Part shown: positions 1 through 6,728 of the stretch, piece after piece
Numbering within the stretch: the stretch's first letter is position 1
Layout: each line of letters opens with the position of its first letter
Source: JBFFXF01 sp041569895
GTDB lineage: Bacteria; Planctomycetota; UBA8108; JACQVS01
NCBI GenBank assembly: GCA_041569895.1
Contig: JBFFXF010000216.1
Span: forward strand, 1 to 12,964
Direction: 5' to 3'
Length of the DNA stretch: 12,964 bases
The notes under the pieces: generated by a model
Told to the model about the DNA's origin: nothing
Seen by the model: only the letters and a program-made list of their open reading frames with translations
Database searches by the model: none
Translations under genes and position numbers: made by a program

Positions 1-160
1 CAAGAACACGGCAAGGAAGGCAGGAAGGCAGGAAACGATGAACGGGGACTCTGGAGGCGAGAGCACCACCGGGAGCTGACGTGGAACGGAACGCAGATTC
101 CGCAGAGTGAGCAGCGCTGGTCGTCCCAACCCTCGGTCATCGGCGTCGGTCCTCGGTCAT

Positions 161-231
161 CGGAATCGGAATCGGAGTCGGAATCGGAATCGGAATCGGA
201 ATCGGAAGTCGGAAGTCGGAATCGGAGTCGG
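161..231 (+). repeat. CGGAAT hexamer tandem array
   Basis: Eleven near-perfect units are read directly: seven-base variants (CGGAAGT) at 203-209 and 210-216, CGGAGT at 173-178 and 223-228, and CGGAAT elsewhere. The mixture of 6- and 7-base units rules out a conserved reading frame through the array and argues against a coding repeat. Confidence 0.85.
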
Positions 232-260
232 TCAGCGGCTTTCGGACTCGGCCTCTGCCC

Positions 261-296
261 GGGCACGGGCACGGGAACGGGCACGGGTACGGGAAC
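261..296 (+). repeat. GGGNAC hexamer array with G-quadruplex potential
   Basis: Six consecutive units read GGGCAC, GGGCAC, GGGAAC, GGGCAC, GGGTAC, GGGAAC. This puts six GGG tracts on the plus strand, each separated by exactly three bases, a textbook G-quadruplex pattern. The array begins about 28 bp beyond the stop of the minus-strand phosphatase gene, so the G-rich strand is the template strand for read-through transcription. A role in slowing or ending transcription is an inference. Confidence 0.7.
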
Positions 297-323
297 GAGA
301 CGGCAGGCGAGACCCGGGCCCGA

Positions 324-830
324 CTACTCCCCCCGCAGATACCGGTCCACGGCCCCCATCTGCCGCGCATTCGGCGCCGCCATCGGATGGCGCTCCACGA
401 CGCGGGCTGTCGCCTCGCGGAGGTCGAGGTCGTGGTGGCGGGCGAGGTAGGCGATGCAGCAGAGCGGGGAGCGTCCGACGCCCGCGTAGCAGTGGACGTA
501 GGTCTTCCGGCCCTCCTCGACGAGCTCGCGGATGGCCTCGACGGCGCGGGCGACTTGGTCGACCGTCGGGACGCCGCCGACGATGCCGTCGCGCATGGGA
601 ATCTGGATGACGCGGAAGCCGGGCGGCGTCGGCTGGCGGGCGGGGCCCGGCTCGGATTCCTCCTGGAGGTTGACCGCGGCGGTGAAGTCGCGGTCGGCGA
701 GCGCGTCGTAGCTTCTCGGCGCCGGCCCGACTGCGAGTCGGGCGTCGATGATCCACGAGAATCGAAGCAGGGAGTCGGGCGGCAGCGACTGTGTCAGCGG
801 CGTCGTGTGTTCCGATCTCTTCGACGTCAT
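324..830 (-). CDS. Dual-specificity / tyrosine phosphatase-like protein
   Basis: This encodes a 168-residue, single-domain cysteine phosphatase that probably removes phosphate from protein tyrosine (and perhaps Ser/Thr) in the cytoplasm; no signal peptide or membrane segment is visible. The P-loop is VHCYAGVGRS at residues 112-121, matching HCxxGxxRS, with C114 as nucleophile and R120 binding phosphate. D81 in IPMRDG is the likely general acid. The following helix and the Pro-Asn-Gln stretch near 150-157 resemble DUSP23/CDKN3-type small DSPs. The frame stays open upstream to 1157, but the ATG at 828-830 has a GGAGG (837-841) six bases away, and the catalytic domain begins soon after it, so this start is preferred. 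It is separated by 181 bp from the next minus-strand gene upstream. Substrate unknown; lipid or RNA phosphatase activity is also possible for this fold. Confidence 0.88.
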   Translation of the reverse strand: MTSKRSEHTTPLTQSLPPDSLLRFSWIIDARLAVGPAPRSYDALADRDFTAAVNLQEESEPGPARQPTPPGFRVIQIPMRDGIVGGVPTVDQVARAVEAIRELVEEGRKTYVHCYAGVGRSPLCCIAYLARHHDLDLREATARVVERHPMAAPNARQMGAVDRYLRGE

Positions 831-1011
831 CCGCGTCCTCCGGGGGTCGCAAACGACCGCTTCGCAACGGGTTCCGATCGCGCACCCCGCGTCGCGCGCG
901 TCTCCCTTCTCGGACCGTCGCGTCCGGTTCCGGTGTCTCGTTGTACCATCCTCCGCGCCGCGAAGCACGCCCGCAGTCGGGGTGGAGGCCCGGCCACCGG
1001 GAGGCCGTCCG
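831..1011. other. Spacer between phosphatase and propeller genes
   Basis: This 181-bp spacer lies between two minus-strand genes and presumably contains the 3' end of the propeller transcript and a promoter for the phosphatase. On the minus strand TACAAC (plus-strand 940-945) is a possible -10 hexamer, with no convincing -35. No U-tract terminator is visible; short GC-rich self-complementary pieces (GGTGG...CCACC, and CCCGG...CCGGG near 985-1005) could form weak hairpins. Confidence 0.35.
837..841 (-). promoter_or_regulatory. Ribosome binding site deciding the phosphatase start
   Basis: GGAGG on the minus strand lies six bases before the ATG at 828-830. It decides against the longer open frame, whose extra 109 residues are Arg/Ser/Pro-rich and partly antisense-like to the neighbouring gene. 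A small perfect stem (GGTCG, loop of four, CGACC; plus-strand 845-858) lies just upstream of it. Confidence 0.7.
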
Positions 1012-4000
1012 TCAGCAGTCGAGCTCGTCGGGGGTCGGGTCCGCGCCGCGCTCGGGGAACGGCTCCGGGGGCGGCGGACCCGCGAGGAAGAGGTACGACA
1101 GCACCCGGATCGCATCGGTGATGTTGAGCCGACCGTCATCGTCGGCGTCGGCGGCATCGGGGCAGGGCGGGGACCGGCCGGCGCGAAAGAGGTTGTTGAG
1201 GAGGAAGATCGGATCGGCGATCTCGATCACCAGGTTGCCGTTCGCGTCCCCGCGGATGAATCCGTCGCCCGGTCCCGTCCCCGGGACTGGCCCCTGGAGC
1301 ACCACGAACTCGTGGAAGGGGCTTCGCGTCACCAGGATGACCTCGTCGCCGTCGGTCGCGATCGCCCGGAAGGTGAGGTCGGGATCGAGCGGGATGTCGA
1401 CACCCGTCAGGCGGCCGTCGAGGTCGATCTCGACGAGACGCGTCATGCCGACATGCAGATCGGCCGGCTCGCTGATGGTCGGCGCGAGGATGGCGCCGCG
1501 CTCGACCGAGAACGCGGCGGCGGTGTTGAGGAAGAAGTGGTTCGGCGGCGGGAATGGATGCCGCAGAACGCGCAGCTGCGTCCCCGAGGCGTCGAGCTCG
1601 ACCCAGTTGCCGCCGTGCCGCTCCAGATAGAAGAACGTGTCGCTCGACGGGATCCACGTCAGACCCACCGGCGCCGCCGGAAACGGGGGGCTCGGCAGCG
1701 GCGGGTCGAGCGGGAACTGGTCGACGAACTCGCCGTCGTCGGCCGTCGCGAGCACGGAAAAGCCGCCCGCATCCTGCATGATGAAGTAGAGCAGCCGCTC
1801 GCGCCCGGCGCGGCGCACCGTGATCGCCTGCATCTGGGCGGGCGGCTCGAGCGGAGCCGGGCGCGCCTCGATGTGGGTGAAATCGCTGTCGAAGCGGTGC
1901 ACCATCTCGTCCGACAGCCGTTCCTCCTCGAGGATGTAGAGGCGGCCGGTGACGAAGAGCGCGCCGTCCTCCGCGTCGCGCGCGAGGAGCCGCGGACTCT
2001 CGACCGGCCACGTCAGTGATCTGGCGACGACGGCGCCCGTGCCGACGCGCAGCGAGCAACGGGCATCGTCGCTCCAGATGGCATCGCGACGTCCCCGCAC
2101 CGCGTACTCGCGAACCCCCGGTGGCGCGGAGCGATCGACGAACCGCGTCGCCGTGCCGTCGAGCGTCGCGACCAACTCGCAATCGCGCGAGACCTCGATG
2201 GCGTCGTACGGGACGGCGGGCTCGAACGTGATTTCCACGACTGCGCCGCCCTCGATCGCCGCGCACTCGACAAAGCGCGGCGACGGCGTGTCCGGCAGGC
2301 CCGCGGACGCCTCGAACACGGTCCGGGAGCCGGCGACGTAGAGTCTCCCCGCGCCGCCCGCGCCCGCGACATGCAGCAGGCCGCGAGCGCCGCCGAGCGC
2401 GTCGGTCGGGATGTGCGAGCCGGGCACCGGCTCGCCGGTCTCGAGGTCGAGCCGGAAGATGTCGATCGGCCGGCGGTCGAGCAGGAGCCCGCCGGCGAAG
2501 AAGACCTCGCGTCCGGCCGATCCCTCGACGAGCGCGATGCCGCCCGTTCTCGGACCGATCGGCGCGTCGTCGGGAAGGTCCTCGAGGTCGTGGTACGGAT
2601 GCGGGATCTCGCGGCGCACGATGCCCGCCAGGTCGACCTCGAGTATGCGATCGTGGACCACCTCCGTCATCAGGAACGTGCCGGTCCCGGGACGCTCGCC
2701 CGGCCTGAAGGTCATCGCCTGGATCCACGGCCGGAAACGTCGCGGCCTGTCGAGGTCGGGGAGCAGCACGTCGAGCGTGTCGACGAGCTCGAGGCCGGGG
2801 AAGTCGAAGAGGCCGATGACGTTCCTGGTGTGGTTGAAGAGGAAGAGCGTCTGCGTGGCGCGGTCGAACGCGATCGGCCCGATGGTGTCGTCCGCCGTCG
2901 CGAAGAACTCGCTGACCGGCAGGCTCTCGAGCAACTCGAGGTCCGGCGAGAGCACGTGCACCTCGCGCCGCCGCGAGTCGCTGACGAGGACGCGCCCGTC
3001 TCCGACGGCGGCCAGGTCGATCGCCGAGCGGCCCTCGGGGAGCTCGATCTCCCGCAGGACCTCGCCCGCGCCGACGACGATCGTGCATCGATCGCTGGCG
3101 GTCGAGTCGGTCGGGGTGGTCGCGCGCACCGAGAGCTCGTGCACGCCCGGCTCGAGGACGCCGCGCCAGCTCGTCGCGTCCCCCGGCAGGCGGTCGATCA
3201 CCTCGCACCCGTCGAGGACGTCAATGCCGTCGAACGGGCGCCACGACGACCACTGCGCCAGGACGGAGCCGCCGTCGGACTCGCAGCGGAAGCGCGTCAC
3301 CCTGTCGAAGGTCCCGAAGCCCGGCTCGAGAAACGCGAGTCGCGCCTCGGTGCCGACGATGCAGAGCAGCAGGTCACGCGGCGCGCCGGTCCGAGGGTCC
3401 GGCAGGACGCGCCGGATGATCGCGCTCGGCTGCCCGCCGGCGTGGTCGAGCGACGTCCACCGGCCGGTGAAGCGACCATCGGCGTCGAGCTCGAGCAGTC
3501 CCGCCGTCGCCGACGCGGCGAGGAAGCCGCGCAGCGCGCCGTCCTCGACGACCAGATCGAACGCGAACGGGTGGGCGATCTTGCCGAGCCCGAGCCAGCG
3601 GTCGGGATCGTCGACGTCCGGGAAGGTGCGGATCAGCCGTCCGTCGAGGTCGATCTCGTAGAAGAGACCGTCGCCGTTCTCGATCAGGTAGAGCGATCCC
3701 CTGCCGCCATCGCCCGCGGCGTGAAACGCAAGCGCGCCCGGCGTGTTGTTGGTCTCGCGGATGAACGGGATGTCGATGACCGTGCCGGTCGGCGTTCCGT
3801 CACGCCCGACCTCGTGAATCTGTCCCTGGAAACCATCGGTGAGCAACAGCGTGCCGCGACGCGTGTCCAGCGCGATCCCGGTGGTGAACGGGAAGAGGAA
3901 GCTGTCGAACGGGACCGGGATGGTGCCGATGCGTTCCCGCAGGTCGCCCGAGAAGTGAAAGACCTCCTCCTCGAGGAAGCTGGTCACCCAGAAGGTTCCG

Positions 4001-4149
4001 TCTGACGGGTCGAAGGCGATGTCCTGCGGCGCCGAGAAGTTCGTCGGCAGAAAGGCGACCAGATCTCCCGGGGCGGCGATCGCGTGACTCGACGCGGGCG
4101 CGCACGCCAGCAGGGCGAGCAGGACGCCGGGGCGGCTCAACCGGAGCAT
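1012..4149 (-). CDS. Secreted three-propeller protein with dockerin-like tail
   Basis: This encodes a 1045-residue exported protein of unknown function. Residues 1-25 form a signal peptide (LLALLA core; cleavage after SHA, or possibly a lipobox at LLAC). NHL-like beta-propeller stretches (repeats such as IAFDPSDGTFWVT) occupy about 30-280, 365-615 and 705-953. Between them, two related Fn3-like modules (about 285-360 and 625-702) conserve three cysteines (289/315/355 and 629/657/698). The C-terminus (about 965-1045) is a paired EF-hand dockerin-like domain: RGDANGN..., then CPDAADADDDG..., ending in Cys. The ATG at 4147-4149 is preferred over the GTG at 4162-4164 because GGAGGAG lies between them. 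The first 13 bases overlap the end of the upstream gene, suggesting cotranslation. A role in extracellular binding or surface display is inferred; no catalytic residues are recognised. Confidence 0.85.
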   Translation of the reverse strand: MLRLSRPGVLLALLACAPASSHAIAAPGDLVAFLPTNFSAPQDIAFDPSDGTFWVTSFLEEEVFHFSGDLRERIGTIPVPFDSFLFPFTTGIALDTRRGTLLLTDGFQGQIHEVGRDGTPTGTVIDIPFIRETNNTPGALAFHAAGDGGRGSLYLIENGDGLFYEIDLDGRLIRTFPDVDDPDRWLGLGKIAHPFAFDLVVEDGALRGFLAASATAGLLELDADGRFTGRWTSLDHAGGQPSAIIRRVLPDPRTGAPRDLLLCIVGTEARLAFLEPGFGTFDRVTRFRCESDGGSVLAQWSSWRPFDGIDVLDGCEVIDRLPGDATSWRGVLEPGVHELSVRATTPTDSTASDRCTIVVGAGEVLREIELPEGRSAIDLAAVGDGRVLVSDSRRREVHVLSPDLELLESLPVSEFFATADDTIGPIAFDRATQTLFLFNHTRNVIGLFDFPGLELVDTLDVLLPDLDRPRRFRPWIQAMTFRPGERPGTGTFLMTEVVHDRILEVDLAGIVRREIPHPYHDLEDLPDDAPIGPRTGGIALVEGSAGREVFFAGGLLLDRRPIDIFRLDLETGEPVPGSHIPTDALGGARGLLHVAGAGGAGRLYVAGSRTVFEASAGLPDTPSPRFVECAAIEGGAVVEITFEPAVPYDAIEVSRDCELVATLDGTATRFVDRSAPPGVREYAVRGRRDAIWSDDARCSLRVGTGAVVARSLTWPVESPRLLARDAEDGALFVTGRLYILEEERLSDEMVHRFDSDFTHIEARPAPLEPPAQMQAITVRRAGRERLLYFIMQDAGGFSVLATADDGEFVDQFPLDPPLPSPPFPAAPVGLTWIPSSDTFFYLERHGGNWVELDASGTQLRVLRHPFPPPNHFFLNTAAAFSVERGAILAPTISEPADLHVGMTRLVEIDLDGRLTGVDIPLDPDLTFRAIATDGDEVILVTRSPFHEFVVLQGPVPGTGPGDGFIRGDANGNLVIEIADPIFLLNNLFRAGRSPPCPDAADADDDGRLNITDAIRVLSYLFLAGPPPPEPFPERGADPTPDELDC

Positions 4150-6629
4150 CGCTCCTCCATGCACGAGAGTGAATCCGGTGTCGGGTCGAGACCGCAGCCG
4201 TCCGGCCCCGGGTCCGGCGGTCTCCGTCCGCCGCGGAAGAGGTAGTCGAGAACCGTGACGGCGTCGGCGAGGTTCGCACCGCCGTCGTCGTTGGCATCGG
4301 CGGCGTCGTCACAGGGCGGCGGCGGCCCGCCGCGGAAGAGATAGTCGAGCAGGAAGACCGCGTCGGTGAGCTGCACGGCGCCGCTGCCGTCGACGTCCCC
4401 CCGCCGCAGGCGAGCGTCGGCGGGCACGGGTGACCGTCGTCCGTGAAGCACCGAGAGCCCCCGCGATCCGAAATCGGCGCTGACGCAATCGAGGGCGCCG
4501 TCGCGATCGACGTCGGTGATGGCGAGCGACAGGGGCGAGAGCCCGACGCGGTAAGCGCGCGGGGGGGAGAGGAGCGCGTTCGGGTCGCCCGCGAGGACGT
4601 GGACAGCGTCGGGACTCGCCGTGATGACGTCGTCGAGTCCGTCGGCGTCGACGTCGGCGACCGCCAGCGGACGGATCTCGGTGCCGAGCTCGACGCTCTC
4701 GATGCGCGCGCCGGGAGACGTCACATCGATCGCCACCACGAGGCGCTGCCCGAGCGTGAGCACCAGGTCCCCCACCGTCGATCCACCGATCGACGCGACG
4801 CGTACGGCCTGCGCGCCCGAGAGGTCGGGCCACGCGGCGTCGCCCGAGAACCCGCCGCGACCGTCACCGGCGCGAACCACGAGCGCCGATCGGGTCGACA
4901 CCGCGAGGTCGACCGTCGGACCGGCGTCGATGGCGCCGACCACCAGTGAAGTTTGCGCGGCGCCGACGTCGAGGGTCGCGCGCCGGGCCGGGTCGGGCTC
5001 GTCACCCGCGGCCAGGATGACCGTGACCGTCGTGCCGGCGCGGTGGGCGACGACGAGGTCGAGCCGGCCGTCGCCGTCGAGATCGCCGGACGCGAGTCGT
5101 GTCGGCAGCGGGTCGACGCTCCAGGCCGTGACGCGCTCCACCGCCCCGTCGGCATCGGGCCGGAGCACGACCACCTCGCCCCCGGCGAGATCCGACACCA
5201 CCACCTCGGCGCGACCGGCGCGCGACCCGGCGCGATCGAAGTCGCCCGCCGCCACGTCCTGCAGGGCGCGACCCTCGAGCGCCACCGATCGCAACGCCGA
5301 CAGGCCGGTCTCCCACGGCGAGGAGGGCGCCACCGACCGGAACACCTGCACGCTCGAGGGCCCCATGACCACGATGTCCCCGTGTCGATCGCCATCGAAG
5401 TCGCTCACCGCGATGGCGCGGGGGGGCGCATCGGTCCGAACCACGGATCGCGTCGCCAGACCGCCGCCGGAGAGGCCCGGAACGATGCCGAGCGCCGGGC
5501 GGTCGGCCCAGGCGACGAGCACGTCCGGGGCGCCGTCGCCGGTGAAGTCTCCCGTGGCCAGGTGCGACACCGGGCCGTCGAGGAACACGTCGAGCGCATC
5601 GAAGGCGCCGTCACCCGACCCGCGGTGGACGCGGAAGCCGCTGTTGCCGTCGAGCTCGATCGGCGCCACCAGATCGAGGACGCGGTCGCCGTCGACGTCG
5701 CTGGAGATCAGGAAGCCGTCGAAGAACCCGACGCCGGCGCGGCCGCTCCCCTCGCCCAGGACGGTGACGTCGAACTCGCACGCGCCGCGGTTCGCCAGCA
5801 GCAGCAGCCCCCCCTTCGACGTCAGCACCGCCAGGTCCGCGTCGCCATCGCCGTCCAGATCGCCCTGCGCGATGATCCGCGGCACGACGTCGACCTCGGC
5901 GAGGTCGGTGACCACCGCCGCGTCGAAGGTCCCGTCACCGCGGCCGCGAAAGCAGCTCACCGCGCCGGTGGTCAGCCGGTCGTCGCGGTGCGCCACGGCG
6001 ACGTCGGGGACGCGGTCGCCGTCGAAGTCGGCCACCACGACGTAGTGCGGGTTGTCCCCGACGCGGAGCCGCTGCACCTCCGCGAAGCCGCCGACGCCGT
6101 CGCCGAGCAGCACGTGGACGTCGAAGGAGGCGAGGTTCGTGGTCACCGCGTCGAGCGCGCCGTCGCCGTCGAGGTCGGCCAGCTGGCCGACACGGGGCCC
6201 GAGCCCGACGGGGAACTCGCGCGCGTCGCCGAAGGTCCCGTCACCGCGGTTGAGCAGCAGCGAGACGCTGGACGAGCCGCTGTTGACGACGAAGAGATCC
6301 GGACCCAGGCGGCCGTCGACGTCCCCGATCGCGATGTGGACGGCGCCGCCGCCGACGTCATGGGAAACGGCCGCCCGGAACGGGAGCTCGGCCGAGCCGG
6401 TGCCGCGGAGCACGTCGATCGCCGGCGACCCATCGTAGGCCAGCACCACGTCCGGGGATCCATCGGAGTCCAGGTCGCCGCTCGCGAGCGCGGCGACGCG
6501 GCCGCGAACCGAGTACTCGATCGAGCCGCGGAAGAAATCGGCCGGCCCGGCATGCAGGAGGTCGCCAGGCGACGGCGCGAGAAGCGCGGCGAACAGGAGT
6601 GGGAACAGGGAGCGGCGACTCGAAGACAT
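4137..6629 (-). CDS. Secreted FG-GAP/VCBS repeat protein, dockerin-like tail
   Basis: This encodes an 830-residue exported protein. Residues 1-27 are a Sec-type signal peptide (RR, then LFPLLFAALLA). The body contains fourteen FG-GAP/VCBS-type loops of the GDLDGDGxxDLVVA kind, beginning at about residues 51, 102, 151, 200, 256, 310, 360, 409, 462, 515, 565, 612, 658 and 705. The spacing of about 50 fits two seven-bladed integrin-alpha-like propellers whose loops bind calcium. Loops 9, 11 and 12 have lost most acidic residues. The tail (about 742-824) is a paired EF-hand dockerin-like domain with CDDAADANDDG and a closing Cys. Seven extra residues (MEERCSG) follow the usual family end and overlap the next gene. 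The ATG at 6627-6629 is chosen because it places the signal peptide well, but no strong ribosome site exists; a GTG at 6645-6647 would add six residues. Ligand unknown; surface adhesion or binding is inferred. Confidence 0.85.
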   Translation of the reverse strand: MSSSRRSLFPLLFAALLAPSPGDLLHAGPADFFRGSIEYSVRGRVAALASGDLDSDGSPDVVLAYDGSPAIDVLRGTGSAELPFRAAVSHDVGGGAVHIAIGDVDGRLGPDLFVVNSGSSSVSLLLNRGDGTFGDAREFPVGLGPRVGQLADLDGDGALDAVTTNLASFDVHVLLGDGVGGFAEVQRLRVGDNPHYVVVADFDGDRVPDVAVAHRDDRLTTGAVSCFRGRGDGTFDAAVVTDLAEVDVVPRIIAQGDLDGDGDADLAVLTSKGGLLLLANRGACEFDVTVLGEGSGRAGVGFFDGFLISSDVDGDRVLDLVAPIELDGNSGFRVHRGSGDGAFDALDVFLDGPVSHLATGDFTGDGAPDVLVAWADRPALGIVPGLSGGGLATRSVVRTDAPPRAIAVSDFDGDRHGDIVVMGPSSVQVFRSVAPSSPWETGLSALRSVALEGRALQDVAAGDFDRAGSRAGRAEVVVSDLAGGEVVVLRPDADGAVERVTAWSVDPLPTRLASGDLDGDGRLDLVVAHRAGTTVTVILAAGDEPDPARRATLDVGAAQTSLVVGAIDAGPTVDLAVSTRSALVVRAGDGRGGFSGDAAWPDLSGAQAVRVASIGGSTVGDLVLTLGQRLVVAIDVTSPGARIESVELGTEIRPLAVADVDADGLDDVITASPDAVHVLAGDPNALLSPPRAYRVGLSPLSLAITDVDRDGALDCVSADFGSRGLSVLHGRRSPVPADARLRRGDVDGSGAVQLTDAVFLLDYLFRGGPPPPCDDAADANDDGGANLADAVTVLDYLFRGGRRPPDPGPDGCGLDPTPDSLSCMEERCSG
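4152..4158 (-). promoter_or_regulatory. Ribosome binding site inside the upstream gene's end
   Basis: GGAGGAG on the minus strand lies a few bases before the ATG at 4147-4149. It sits within the last codons (Glu-Glu) of the upstream FG-GAP gene. It decides the start of the 1045-residue protein and points to translational coupling. Confidence 0.75.
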
Positions 6630-6728
6630 CGACGGCGATGGTCTCACCGGTCCGGAAGGTTGTCAAACAAACGCGGCGATGCTCGTCCGCTGTACTCGCC
6701 CGTCGGGTTCCAGTACGATGCCCGGGCG
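6630..6728. promoter_or_regulatory. Divergent promoter region, secreted pair versus ptsP
   Basis: This 99-bp spacer lies between the minus-strand FG-GAP gene and the plus-strand ptsP gene and must hold promoters in both directions. It contains an AT-richer island (6660-6673), including TTGTCA at 6660-6665, and a TACGAT at 6714-6719 near the ptsP start. No pair has convincing -35/-10 spacing. Neither flanking start has a good Shine-Dalgarno sequence. Confidence 0.4.

Larger units (their letters stand above)
94..296 (+). repeat. Composite low-complexity repeat element, left copy
   Basis: The element is ordered as CAGATTCCG plus CAGAGTGAG (94-111), then CCTCGG-containing sequence, then about eleven CGGAAT/CGGAGT/CGGAAGT units (161-231), then six GGGNAC units (261-296). 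The same order of modules recurs at 12789-12964 in the same orientation. Both copies sit in spacers downstream of a gene's stop codon. This suggests a dispersed intergenic repeat family whose hexamer blocks grow and shrink by slippage. Module order and coordinates are read directly from the sequence; the family interpretation is inferred. Confidence 0.7.
1..323. other. Gene-free spacer rich in short tandem repeats
   Basis: I see no convincing gene in this stretch. It holds, in order: a 2.5-copy GGAAGGCA repeat (15-34), two CAGATTnCG-like units (94-111), a 13-bp direct repeat CCTCGGTCATCGG (131-143 and 151-163), a CGGAAT hexamer array (161-231) and a GGGCAC hexamer array (261-296). One plus-strand frame is open from base 2 to a TGA at 77-79, so a few C-terminal codons of an upstream gene cannot be excluded, but the composition (AGG/AAG/GCA repeats) looks non-coding. 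The long Arg/Asn or Pro/Ile open frames across the arrays are hexamer translations, not proteins. The stretch lies immediately 3' of the minus-strand phosphatase gene. Confidence 0.7.

Noticed and set aside
2..79. Possible C-terminal fragment of a gene entering from the left
   Set aside because: The frame is open to a TGA, but the sequence is a GGAAGGCA-type repeat with no recognisable protein signal and is too short to support.
161..296. CRISPR array
   Set aside because: Units are 6-7 bases in tandem without spacers, and no cas gene is present.
107..610. Plus-strand frame starting with Arg-Asn repeats
   Set aside because: The first part translates the CGGAAT hexamers and the rest is antisense to the phosphatase gene.
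831..1157. N-terminal extension of the phosphatase to 1157
   Set aside because: The extra 109 residues are Ser/Arg/Pro-rich and run into the neighbouring gene; a good ribosome site precedes the ATG at 828-830.
1012..4164. Long plus-strand open frames opposite the propeller gene (for example 748-2019 and 2371-4005)
   Set aside because: They are Arg/Glu/Val-rich mirror frames with no recognisable motifs, whereas the minus strand encodes a signal peptide, propellers and a dockerin-like tail.
4953..6728. Open plus-strand frame extending 592 codons upstream of ptsP
   Set aside because: It is entirely antisense to the FG-GAP gene, rich in Arg/Val/Asp/Glu without domains, and typical of the mirror frame of a GC-rich coding strand.
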